Below the pieces are notes generated by a model. That model saw only the letters and a program-made list of their open reading frames with translations, was not told where the DNA came from and did not search any database. Of a stretch of 41,037 nucleotides of DNA, positions 19,247-27,351 are shown piece after piece (the first letter of the stretch is position 1; every line of letters starts with the position of its first letter). The DNA is from Nostocales cyanobacterium (GTDB lineage: Bacteria; Cyanobacteriota; Cyanobacteriia; Cyanobacteriales; Nostocaceae), in contig RDXV01000025.1 in the NCBI GenBank assembly GCA_004292695.1, positions 1 to 41,037 of the forward strand. Direction: 5' to 3'. Position numbers and translations under genes: made by a program.

Positions 19247-19807
19247 TTTTATACTCCCAGAAAACTGGTTTGTTGTGGTTAATTACTTTACAGTCGTCTA
19301 GTTGAATCTCATGTAGTAGTTACAATTGATTCACTTACACCATACATTATTTGTAAAAAAAAACACTAATGTATTTACGGATATTTTACCAATACAAAAT
19401 CATCTCATTTCATATCAACTTCATAAAAATCACAGATTTATGAATTGAGGATAAAATTAAACAGCTAATATAAAGCAATCACAAAAGTAAAAATAGCTAC
19501 AAATAAATAGCACATAGCCACATCAGTACAAATCTGCAAATTACACTACAGATTAGCTTTTATCAGGTTTTGTAGTATCCACAAAACAAGTATTGATTTT
19601 AACCTTAATTAAATATACTGACGTAAAATTACGAATAAACGAAGCCAATAAATAATTAACCGTAAAAATACTGAGAAATGATCTACAGTCAATTAGATAG
19701 TTTATGATATGAATATTTAATAATAAAGCAGTTTTTAAAGATATGAAGTACACCTTTAGCGGGTAAGATGCCTGCAAAACAATATTTTGGTGATTTGTTT
19801 TTATACT
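19247..19807. other. AT-rich gene-free gap
   Basis: 560 bases between the small secreted-protein cluster and the PIN-domain remnant. The only longer open frame (minus strand, 19553-19777) has a hydrophobic, low-information sequence and no ribosome-binding site, so I do not accept it. The promoter for the secreted-protein cluster should lie near 19260-19400. No repeat or terminator is evident. Confidence 0.5.
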
Positions 19808-20305
19808 TCATAACATTGGTAAGTGCTGTAAATATCTAACTGTTAAAAACAATTCTGATAAATACTTATTCACAAATTCTGAAGGAGTTAAACATTCAAA
19901 CTCTTTTGTTTGTTGTACTAAACAACGAATTAGTTTATAATTTGCGGAAACAAAACACTGAGTTTCACCCTTACTAGCAGTTAAATAAACTCCTATATCT
20001 TCACGAGGGATTAAACCTAACTCTTCTATTTTTAACCATTCCTCAGAAGTAAAATTTACATAAATAAGTTGTAATTGCTGCCAAATCCGAGCGATAATTT
20101 GACTACCCCAATCTTTACCATATAAACGTTTATATACTCGTAAAATTTGCTCTAATAATTCTTCGGAAATGATAATTTCTACAGATGAAGGTTCTAAAAA
20201 ACCTACTGATTCTAATATTTTTCTTTCATCACTATTCTGATTAGCAACACCAATAATATAAATATTAGTATCTAAAAATAGACGTTGAGGGATATCATGA
20301 ATAAT
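19808..20305 (-). pseudogene. PIN-domain toxin-like nuclease lacking a standard start codon
   Basis: The frame is intact for about 165 codons and reads like a PIN-domain RNase. LFLDTNIYIIG carries the first acidic site (Asp and Asn); SSVEIIISEELLEQ gives the middle glutamate; REDIGVYLTASKGETQCFVS supplies the C-terminal acidic residues. No ATG, GTG or TTG precedes the LFLDTN motif in frame. After the in-frame TAA at 20323 only ATC or ATT codons are available (ATT at 20305 or 20302). An ATG at 20298 overlaps the antitoxin stop as ATGA, the usual toxin-antitoxin arrangement, but is out of frame by one base and stops after eight codons. The likely reading is loss of one base near the start. Rare ATT initiation is the alternative. 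Confidence 0.7.
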
Positions 20306-20604
20306 GGTGATGCTGTGCTTTTAATAAATGTTCTTGAGCTATTTCTCTTTTGACATCTTGAATTAAATCAATAATTTGATCAGAAGAATTATATCCTGAA
20401 TTATCGAATGAATTTTTTACCTGTGCTGCTAATGCTTCTAGGGGAATTAGTGGTTGTTGCTGAAAATTTTCTGTTTGATTTTTGGTAATAGCTTGTGTTA
20501 TAATTATTGTTAACTCAGTCTCTAAAGTATGTCCATTTTTAGCAGCTTGATGTCTGAGATTTTCGACTATTTTTGGGTTCTAAGTTGTCTAAGATTATTT
20601 TCAT
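20295..20604 (-). pseudogene. Frameshifted ribbon-helix-helix antitoxin
   Basis: From ATG at 20604 the frame reads MKIILDNLEPK and then goes out of frame at a run of five A residues near 20570-20574. Skipping one base restores IVENLRHQAAKNGHTLETEL, a FitA-like DNA-binding antitoxin pattern. The frame then continues to the stop at 20295-20297, about 102 codons in total. No start codon exists for the downstream part alone. The C-terminal part (IPLEALAAQVKNSF onward) would be the toxin-binding tail. Together with the start-less PIN gene this is a decayed VapBC/FitAB-type pair. Confidence 0.7.
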
Positions 20605-21177
20605 ATTTAATACATAGCTTGGGATTAATTTATACCATATACCATCATATATCATAGCATTTCCTAGTCTCATAAACTAGAAAATTATCTGCGTTCATCT
20701 GCGTTCAATTAAAATATACAAAATAAACTCTCACATTTCCTATACCTTATCTGTCAAATAGCTCAATTATCATAAAAAAAGTTTTTTGTCAACACCTCAA
20801 ACTCTAACCAGCAAATAACAACATCAAAAATACTCAATGCACTTATCAAAAAATCTTGATAACTCACTCAAATTTTTTGCAGATGTTCAGTTTTAAAACT
20901 TCTGAAACACTGACTGGATAAAGACTTTTCATTTTCTGCTGTCAGCAACATTTTAAAAATAGGCATAAAAACCCAAATTACAAATCTACCTAAATCATAC
21001 CAAATCGCTGAAAGTATTGCAATACCGTGAGTAAATAAAAATAATTCTCAATTAATTGTTAAGAAAATATGAAGGAAGAGATTTTGAATCTTTTAAAATA
21101 CTAAACCATATTTATTTTTGAATAAATTAAATTTATTTAACGATCAAAAGTTCATGATTTGACTATAGCGGTATGAT
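20605..21177. other. AT-rich gene-free gap
   Basis: Between the toxin-antitoxin remnant and the export-protein terminator I see no gene. There is a short direct repeat, ATCTGCGTTC twice around 20689-20709. A small hairpin TATCAA-AAAATC-TTGATA lies near 20846. These do not identify a function. Confidence 0.5.
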
Positions 21178-21205
21178 AAAAAAAACAGCCTGCAAAAAGC
21201 AGGCT
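21178..21205 (-). terminator. Rho-independent terminator of the polysaccharide export gene
   Basis: On the minus strand AGCCTGC (21205-21199), a five-T loop and GCAGGCT (21193-21187) form a perfect 7-bp stem. G and eight T residues follow (21186-21178). It lies about 65 bases after the stop codon at 21269. Confidence 0.93.
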
Positions 21206-21268
21206 AACAAAACTTTTATCAAGCAGATGACAGGATGTATGGTGATCCTGTATTTTCAATATCTCATT

Positions 21269-22708
21269 TTAAAGTCCAAAGAATCTCAGAACACTAAAAA
21301 TCACACCCAACGGACCAGAGACAGTACCGAGTGTGTCACCAGTTTTAGCGACACCAGAACGGTTAACCACTACAACATCATTGTTACGTAAGATTGGGTT
21401 GGTTTCTTCGTTGATACCTTTGGAGAAATCTATTTTAACTACACGCTTAGTAACTGTACCATTAGAATTGAGACGAATTAAGTCTACTGCACTACTACTA
21501 GCTCTGGCATCATTAAACCCACCTGCAGCTAATAAAGCCTGATTTAAACTGCTATTGGGCTGTAATTCTGTCAGTCCAGGTCTTTTCACTTCTCCTACTA
21601 CCCCGACCTTGATTGTTGCCGGTGATAGAGTGGTTGTAGCTAATTTGGTAGCTTCTGCTGTATTAATCTCAGTGGCTGTGGGGACAACAATTGTGTCTCC
21701 TTCTTGCAAAATGATATCTTGATCCAGATCGCCACTTTGCAGTAATTCCCAAAGATTTAGAGTAATAGTTTGTCTGGTGTTAGTTCTTGTCGGACGACGG
21801 ACGGTAATATTTCTGACATCAGCCTGTGATGTAATTCCCCCTGCTAATTGAATAGCTCGCATGACAGTGGGTAAACCGCTACCAGTGGTTTCTGGGTTAA
21901 CTGCACCTGCTGGAAGAGCAGTGCTTCCTGGTGTGACAAGATAAGAACCAGGACGATAAACTTCACCTGTAACCGCTACTGTCCGGGGTTCTGTTTGACT
22001 AGCTGCATAGTTAGCTGCAAATAAATTCCGAGCTTCAGCAACGTTTAAGGCTGTAGCAGTCGGAACTGTGATTGTATCTCCATCTCGTAAGGTAATATCT
22101 ATAGGAATTCTACCTGTTTGGGTGATTTCTTTTAAGTTGAGAGTAACAACTTGTTCCCCAGAACCGCTAACTTTACGACGTAGTTGTACTTGGGTGACAT
22201 CAGCAGCTAATGTTACTCCCTTGGCCGTACTAAGCGCTGCTAAGACTGTGGGATATTGTAAACCGGGGTTATCACCTCCAGACCCTTGTAGACTGAGGGT
22301 ATAAGCTCCTGGTGATGTGACTTCTCCCGCAACAAAGATGTTAATGGGGCGGGGTGCTAATAAATTTACGGAAATGAGGGGACGTTTGAGAAAACGAGCA
22401 TATCTTCTGGCAATTCTATCAGATGCTTGTTCGGTGGTTAACCCTAAAACCGAAATACTACCCACTAAAGGCAGATTAATTGCTCCACCAGGGGGAACTT
22501 GATATTCACCTGTATATTCGGGTACTTCAAATACGTTGACACGAATGCGATCGCCTCCACCTAAGAGGTAATCTGTGGATAGGCTGGATGTGGATGATAT
22601 TTCCTGTTGCGCTAGGCTAACTACTGGTAAAGCGAGGTTAACAGTTGTTAGCAAAACTACGGAGGTTGTTGTGTGAGTTAGGAGTTTCCACAAATTTATA
22701 TTAAGCAT
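21269..22708 (-). CDS. Wza-like polysaccharide export protein with SLBB domains
   Basis: An outer membrane or periplasmic polysaccharide export protein, 479 residues from ATG at 22708 with AGG six bases upstream. A TTG start 18 codons earlier is open but would bury the signal peptide. The signal peptide MLNINLWKLL...LPVVSLAQQ ends near residue 34. The Poly_export domain follows (DYLLGGGDRIRVNVFEVPEY, then LPLVGSISVLGLTTEQASDR). At least three SLBB-like repeats each begin VxGEVxxPGxY: NIFVAGEVTSPGAY, VAVTGEVYRPGSY and VGVVGEVKRPGLT. The C-terminus is hydrophobic (GPLGVIFSVLRFFGL). It probably takes part in exopolysaccharide or sheath export, but no other export gene is adjacent. Confidence 0.92.
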   Translation of the reverse strand: MLNINLWKLLTHTTTSVVLLTTVNLALPVVSLAQQEISSTSSLSTDYLLGGGDRIRVNVFEVPEYTGEYQVPPGGAINLPLVGSISVLGLTTEQASDRIARRYARFLKRPLISVNLLAPRPINIFVAGEVTSPGAYTLSLQGSGGDNPGLQYPTVLAALSTAKGVTLAADVTQVQLRRKVSGSGEQVVTLNLKEITQTGRIPIDITLRDGDTITVPTATALNVAEARNLFAANYAASQTEPRTVAVTGEVYRPGSYLVTPGSTALPAGAVNPETTGSGLPTVMRAIQLAGGITSQADVRNITVRRPTRTNTRQTITLNLWELLQSGDLDQDIILQEGDTIVVPTATEINTAEATKLATTTLSPATIKVGVVGEVKRPGLTELQPNSSLNQALLAAGGFNDARASSSAVDLIRLNSNGTVTKRVVKIDFSKGINEETNPILRNNDVVVVNRSGVAKTGDTLGTVSGPLGVIFSVLRFFGL

Positions 22709-23364
22709 ATTTACCTGAGAATTTGAGAGTAAGGACTTTAAAGTAATGTCTAAACATTTCAACGTTGACTATACTTAATTATTGGAGTTCCCCCGACAAT
22801 GTTATTTTCGTTGATAATTCTGATTATCAGGATATAATTTGAACGAGATTATTGGTTCTTTGGTGAAGTATTTTTAAAGTTGAGTAGATTTGAAAAAATT
22901 GATTTGCTAATGATTAGAACAATTTTTAGGAAATTAGTCAATAGTTAAGCATCATCATTTATTGCTAATTGGTTAATTTGCTGGTATCTTTGTTGTTAAC
23001 ATTAGTTAATATTGAAAATTTACACACTGAACATTTTGATTTTGGTTATTAGTAAGATAGCAGAAAAATATCATTTTTGATGGTTTACACATATTCAATT
23101 TTATATGTCATAGATTTATTTTTTTTAATTATTTTCTGATGTTTTATATTTGGAAAGTAGAATATCTAACAGGTTAGAAATACAAATTTTTTTGTCTGTT
23201 TCTAAATAATGTTATTTAATGAATTATTTGGGTTTGATCTAACATAAGAAAATTATAGTCATTCTAATATAATTAGACCACAAAAACACAAACTACATAA
23301 ACAAAATAAAATATATTTTTTAATAGTTTGAATTTTTGGGTTGGTTAGTTTAATTTTTGCTTTA
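22709..23364. other. AT-rich gene-free gap upstream of the export gene
   Basis: 655 very AT-rich bases with no acceptable open frame. TTAGAAA (near 23174) and TTTCTAA (near 23201) can pair around a T-rich centre, but this does not form a typical terminator. The gap should carry the promoter for the gene ending at 21269 and the 3' end of the ABC ATPase transcript. Confidence 0.5.
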
Positions 23365-24345
23365 TTATTTGGATTTTGTCTGATTTTGAATTTGCTGAAT
23401 AAAAAATTCTTCTAATGAAATATGGGATAAGTTAACAGTAATGATTTTACCTCCCATGAGTCGTAAACTTGACATAAAATCATAATAATCTTCTTGCAAA
23501 ATACCATGCCAAGTACCATCAGGTTCATATTTTAAATCAGGTATTCTTTTTTTCAAAACTTCCGCATCTCCACCTTCTCCTTTCACATGATATGTGTTTT
23601 CTGTTCCTAAGAGTTCACCCAGAGATCCAGAACAAATCAATTCTCCTTTTGCTAAAATTGCCACGCGATCGCAAATTTGTTCTACTTCACTTAAAACATG
23701 ACTATTAAAAAATATGGTTTTTCCCTGTTTTTTCAGTGACAAAATAATTTCTCGCATTTGATAACGACCCAATGGATCTAACCCAGACATTGGTTCATCT
23801 AAAAAAACTAAGTCTGGATCATTTATTAATGCTTGAGCCATGCCAACACGTTGTAACATTCCCTTAGAATAGCGCCGCATTGACTTTTTCCGAGCATCAG
23901 TTTGGGATAAACCCACTAATTCTAATAATTCGGGAATACGTTGACGGTAAATTTTCCGGGTAATTTGAAATAAACCCGCTGCAAATTCCAAAAATTCCCA
24001 ACCAGTGAGATAGTCGTAGAGATAGGGATTTTCCGGTAAATAACCAATGCGTTGTTTAACCGAGCGATCACCTAACGGTTTACCTAATAATAATCCTCTT
24101 CCTGCCGATGGGCGAATAATTCCCAGCAGTAATTTTAGCAACGTGGTTTTACCCGCACCATTGGGACCTAATAAACCAAAGGTTTCTCCTGGGTAAACCT
24201 GAAGAGAACAACTTTTGAGAGATACTACTTGTTGATTTAGCCAGAAACCAGTACGGTAGACTTTTCGCAATTCAGAAGTTAGAACTACCGGTGATTTATC
24301 TACTGGATGCAATTGAGGATCAGGAGTGTCTGCAACAGGATTCAT
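23365..24345 (-). CDS. ABC transporter ATP-binding protein (ABC-2 export type)
   Basis: A 326-residue ATPase subunit. Walker A is GPNGAGKTT at 60-68. The Q-loop region reads IGYLPENPYLY at 100-110. The signature motif is the variant YSKGM at 159-163. Walker B is LVFLDEP at 179-185, and the H-loop histidine is H216 (FFNSHVLSEVE). The C-terminal 90 residues resemble the regulatory tail of CcmA/NatA-like ATPases. Such proteins pair with an ABC-2 membrane subunit, but no permease gene is next to it; the flanking genes are hisB and, beyond a gap, the polysaccharide export protein. The transported substrate cannot be assigned. Confidence 0.93.
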   Translation of the reverse strand: MNPVADTPDPQLHPVDKSPVVLTSELRKVYRTGFWLNQQVVSLKSCSLQVYPGETFGLLGPNGAGKTTLLKLLLGIIRPSAGRGLLLGKPLGDRSVKQRIGYLPENPYLYDYLTGWEFLEFAAGLFQITRKIYRQRIPELLELVGLSQTDARKKSMRRYSKGMLQRVGMAQALINDPDLVFLDEPMSGLDPLGRYQMREIILSLKKQGKTIFFNSHVLSEVEQICDRVAILAKGELICSGSLGELLGTENTYHVKGEGGDAEVLKKRIPDLKYEPDGTWHGILQEDYYDFMSSLRLMGGKIITVNLSHISLEEFFIQQIQNQTKSK

Positions 24346-24473
24346 CGCGGTTAAAGTACCAAGAATCTACAGGGGATAATAAAGGTAGCAAGGTAGCACG
24401 ATAATAGACATGATTGAGTTTAAATGTCAATTATTTGCTCAACTATTAACCTTGGAAATTGTTTCTTAGTAAA

Positions 24474-25070
24474 TTATAATACACCCTTAGAGCTAGGAAT
24501 ATTTTCTGCTCGACGTGGATCTATTTCTGTTGCCATCCGCATAGCTCTGGCAAAGGCTTTAAAGGTGGCTTCAATGATATGATGGGAATTGATACCATCT
24601 AATTGACGAATATGTAAGGTCATTTGACTGTGGTTGACCACTGCTACAAAAAATTCTCTCACTAATTGAGTATCATAAGTTCCAACTCGTTCAGTAGGAA
24701 TATTGAGACCATAGGTTAGATGTGGTCTACCTGAGAAGTCTAAAGCTACCTGAATTAAAGATTCATCAAGGGGTGCAACAAAGTGACCAAAACGGACAAT
24801 GCCTTTTTTGTTGCCTAGTGCTTGGTATAAGGCTTGACCTAATGTAATACCTACATCCTCATTGGTATGGTGATCATCAATTTCCCAGTCTCCTTGGGCT
24901 TGAACATCCAAATCAAATAAACCATGAGAGGCAATTTGATGGATCATGTGATCTAAAAAGGGAATACCAGTATTAGATTTACAGATGCCTGTACCATCAA
25001 GGTTGATAGTTACTTGTACATCTGTTTCCCCTGTTTTCCGTTTAACAGTAGCAATACGTTGATTAGTCAT
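24474..25070 (-). CDS. hisB: Imidazoleglycerol-phosphate dehydratase
   Basis: Catalyses the Mn-dependent dehydration of imidazole glycerol phosphate to imidazole acetol phosphate in histidine synthesis. At 198 residues it is the monofunctional form. The two metal-binding motifs of the duplicated fold are present: HHTNED at 67-72 and HHIIEA at 163-168. H41 (FLDHM) and H147 (VVNHSQM) are also in place. The N-terminus [13 protein letters not shown] and the C-terminal PSSKGVL are typical. It lies 112 bases downstream of fabI on the same strand, with a repeat-filled gap. Confidence 0.97.
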   Translation of the reverse strand: MTNQRIATVKRKTGETDVQVTINLDGTGICKSNTGIPFLDHMIHQIASHGLFDLDVQAQGDWEIDDHHTNEDVGITLGQALYQALGNKKGIVRFGHFVAPLDESLIQVALDFSGRPHLTYGLNIPTERVGTYDTQLVREFFVAVVNHSQMTLHIRQLDGINSHHIIEATFKAFARAMRMATEIDPRRAENIPSSKGVL

Positions 25071-25182
25071 TAGTCATTAGTTATTAGTCATTAGTTTTTG
25101 GGCATGGGGCATGGGGTATGGGGCATTGGTAAATTGTTAATTAATTTCCTATTCCCTATTCCCTATTCCCTACTCCCTTTTT
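25071..25182. repeat. Three kinds of heptamer repeat between fabI and hisB
   Basis: The gap holds TTAGTCA/TTAGTTA units, then GGCATGG/GGTATGG units, then TTCCCTA units (25148-25172). They start about five bases after the fabI stop codon and run to the hisB start codon. The fabI-hisB transcript would carry all three. Confidence 0.88.
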
Positions 25183-25959
25183 TTACATTCCCATGATTTC
25201 ATATCCTGCATCTACATAGATAATTTGTCCGGTGATACCACTAGATAAATCACTACATAAAAATGCGGCAGTGTTACCTACTTCCAGTTGTGTTACAGTA
25301 CGTTTGAGAGGAGCAATATTTTCAACGTGGTGAATCATATCTAAAATCCCACCTACCGCTGAAGACGCTAAAGTCCGAATTGGTCCAGCGGAAATGCCAT
25401 TAACACGAATATTTTGGGGGCCAAGTTCTGCGGCTAAGTAACGAACACTTGCTTCTAATCCTGCTTTAGCTACACCCATGATATTGTAGTTGGGAATAGC
25501 CCGCACTGCTCCTAAATAGGAAAGGGTGATAATGCTACCGCCTTCTGTCATTAAAGGCTTAGCAGCACCACTCAATTGTACCAGTGAGTAGGTACTAACT
25601 TCTAAAGCTTTATTAAACCCAGCGCGGGAAGTATTACTAAAATCTCCGGTTAAATCTTCGCGGTTAGCAAAAGCTAAACAGTGGATGAGGATGTCTAACT
25701 TACCCCATTCATTTTTAACAGCTTCAAAAGTAGTTTGTATTTGCTCGTCGTTTTCGACATTGCAGGGTAGGAAGAGACTGGGTTTAAGAGGTTCTACCAA
25801 TTCAGCGACTTTTTTCTCAAATTTACCCTTCTCATCTGGGAGATAGGTAATACCCAGGTTAGCACCAGCTTGGTGTAACTGTTGGGCAATTCCCCAAGCG
25901 ATAGAACGATTATTAGCTATGCCTGTAACTAAGGCATTTTTTCCAGATAGATTCAGCAT
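25183..25959 (-). CDS. fabI: Enoyl-[acyl-carrier-protein] reductase (NADH)
   Basis: Performs the last reduction of each fatty acid elongation cycle. It is 258 residues from ATG at 25959, giving the family N-terminus MLNLSGKNALVTGIANNRSI. A TTG seven codons upstream is open but unlikely. The FabI-type glycine-rich loop GIANNRSIAWG is present. The catalytic residues are Y148 (SYLGA), Y158 and K165 (YNIMGVAK). RVNGISAGPIRTLA forms the substrate loop region. It is divergent from ntcA; fabI-hisB next to ntcA is an arrangement I recall from Nostoc. Confidence 0.97.
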   Translation of the reverse strand: MLNLSGKNALVTGIANNRSIAWGIAQQLHQAGANLGITYLPDEKGKFEKKVAELVEPLKPSLFLPCNVENDEQIQTTFEAVKNEWGKLDILIHCLAFANREDLTGDFSNTSRAGFNKALEVSTYSLVQLSGAAKPLMTEGGSIITLSYLGAVRAIPNYNIMGVAKAGLEASVRYLAAELGPQNIRVNGISAGPIRTLASSAVGGILDMIHHVENIAPLKRTVTQLEVGNTAAFLCSDLSSGITGQIIYVDAGYEIMGM

Positions 25960-26348
25960 AAAAATAGTCAATGTGATCAATTACCAGCAGCATACTTAAC
26001 AATACTAGAAACTGAGCCTATTTTGACTGGGTTGGGGAGGAGATTTTGCGAAAATCTAGTTTGGGATCGGGTGAAAATGATCAAAATTGCTGTAAATAGA
26101 TAAAGAAGTTGTGAAGATAGTACAAATTTTTCGGCAAAAAAACCCGGTTAGTTGAGTTTTTGAAACAGGAAATCAATAATTTGTAGCTAAAAATAACAAC
26201 AATTATGTATCATGTTCAACAGAACTATATAAAATCATAGATTTGAGTATAGGAAAAAACAGAAAGGTTGACGGTGCTTTCTTGATTTTTCAGGTGTATT
26301 CTTAGGTAATCAGTTTTTGTTTTTCCGGCATTGGGTAGGGGAAGGGAG
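25960..26348. promoter_or_regulatory. Divergent control region of fabI and ntcA
   Basis: No gene lies in these 389 bases. NtcA binds GTA-N8-TAC and regulates its own gene in Anabaena (family knowledge). Two near matches occur: GTA at 26183-26185 with TAA after eight bases, and GTA at 26207-26209 with AAC after eight bases. Each has one mismatch. TATAAA is at 26228-26233. Neither candidate has the usual 22-base spacing to a clear -10 box, so the assignment is weak. Confidence 0.35.
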
Positions 26349-27020
26349 ATGATCGTGACACAAGATAAAGCCCTAGCAAATGTTTTTCGTCAGATGGCGA
26401 CGGGAGCTTTTCCTCCAGTTGTGGAGACGTTTGAGCGCAACAAAACGATCTTTTTTCCCGGAGATCCTGCTGAAAGAGTTTATTTTCTTCTCAAGGGTGC
26501 TGTCAAACTTTCCAGGGTATATGAAGCAGGAGAAGAAATAACGGTAGCACTGCTGCGGGAAAATAGTGTTTTTGGTGTGCTGTCGTTGTTGACGGGAAAT
26601 AAGTCAGATAGATTTTATCATGCTGTGGCCTTTACAGCGGTAGAATTACTTTCTGCGCCAATTGAACAAGTGGAGCAAGCTCTCAAGGAAAATCCAGAAT
26701 TATCAATGTTAATGCTTAGGGGGCTTTCTTCCCGTATTCTTCAGACAGAGATGATGATTGAAACCCTTGCTCACCGAGATATGGGTTCTCGGTTGATTAG
26801 CTTTTTGTTAATTCTCTGCCGGGATTTTGGTGTACCTTGTGCTGATGGTATTACTATTGATTTGAAATTGTCTCATCAGGCGATCGCAGAAGCTATAGGT
26901 TCTACCCGTGTAACTGTAACTAGGTTACTGGGAGATTTGCGTGAGAAAAATATGATTTCTATTCACAAGAAAAAAATTACTGTGCATAAACCTGTTTCCT
27001 TGAGTAGACAATTTACTTAA
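26349..27020 (+). CDS. ntcA: Global nitrogen regulator NtcA
   Basis: A CRP/FNR-family transcription factor that senses 2-oxoglutarate and controls nitrogen assimilation and heterocyst development. I start at ATG 26349 ([13 protein letters not shown]), giving 223 residues as in Anabaena; an upstream GTG/ATG at 26331 would add six residues. AAGGGAG precedes the ATG. The effector residues known from NtcA structures are in place: F75-G76-V77-L78, R88, R129 and E134. The helix-turn-helix is at about 175-197 ([20 protein letters not shown]). It is divergent from fabI and followed by an 8-bp hairpin. Confidence 0.98.
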   Translation: MIVTQDKALANVFRQMATGAFPPVVETFERNKTIFFPGDPAERVYFLLKGAVKLSRVYEAGEEITVALLRENSVFGVLSLLTGNKSDRFYHAVAFTAVELLSAPIEQVEQALKENPELSMLMLRGLSSRILQTEMMIETLAHRDMGSRLISFLLILCRDFGVPCADGITIDLKLSHQAIAEAIGSTRVTVTRLLGDLREKNMISIHKKKITVHKPVSLSRQFT

Positions 27021-27029
27021 AATTTGCTG

Positions 27030-27071
27030 CGGTTAACAGCTAGTTAGTCTTTTAACGACAAAAGTTAACCG
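27030..27071 (+). terminator. Hairpin downstream of ntcA
   Basis: CGGTTAAC (27030-27037) can pair perfectly with GTTAACCG (27064-27071) ten bases after the ntcA stop. The 26-base loop and absence of a U-tract make it an uncertain terminator; it may be an mRNA-stabilising or binding element. Confidence 0.4.
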
Positions 27072-27210
27072 ATGCTCATTTTCACTCAAGACTTGTGTCT
27101 ACTTATTCACGAAAAAACTTGCTTGTTGGCAGACAGGTTAGACAGGAAAATGCTATATTGATAGGTGTTTTAGGTGATAACCAATCCTAAATACACCAAT
27201 GGTAGGGTGA

Positions 27211-27351
27211 GATACACCCCATCTTAAAGCCTGTGGACTAGACAGTGCCGACACTTCTAGAGTGAAGCAGGAAAAAGAAGTAGACTTTTGTTAGCATTAG
27301 TTGGCTTTTTTGTATCGGCTGTATCTAGAAGCTTTTGAGCGGTAGTTAAAG
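27211..27351 (+). mobile_element. Relic of an IS200/IS605-type tnpB 3' end (copy B)
   Basis: A short open stretch at 27211-27294 translates with KACGLDSADTSRVKQE and ends VDFC-stop. This resembles the C-terminus of cyanobacterial IS605 OrfB/TnpB proteins as I remember them. It continues with the noncoding part up to the start codon of the next gene. A related sequence lies upstream of usp (12716-12787), sharing the 14-mer CTTTTGTTAGCATT at 27285-27298. Just to the left, GGTGTTTTAGG and CCTAAATACACC (about 27163-27195) form an imperfect hairpin. Family assignment rests on memory of the peptide and needs a database comparison. Confidence 0.45.

Noticed and set aside
19553-19777. 74-codon open frame on the minus strand
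   Set aside because: Hydrophobic, AT-driven sequence with no ribosome-binding site, no recognisable motif and no supporting neighbour.
26183-26220. NtcA autoregulatory sites upstream of ntcA
   Set aside because: Two GTA-N8 half-matches each miss one base of the TAC half-site and are not spaced properly to a -10 box, so I did not list them as separate sites.
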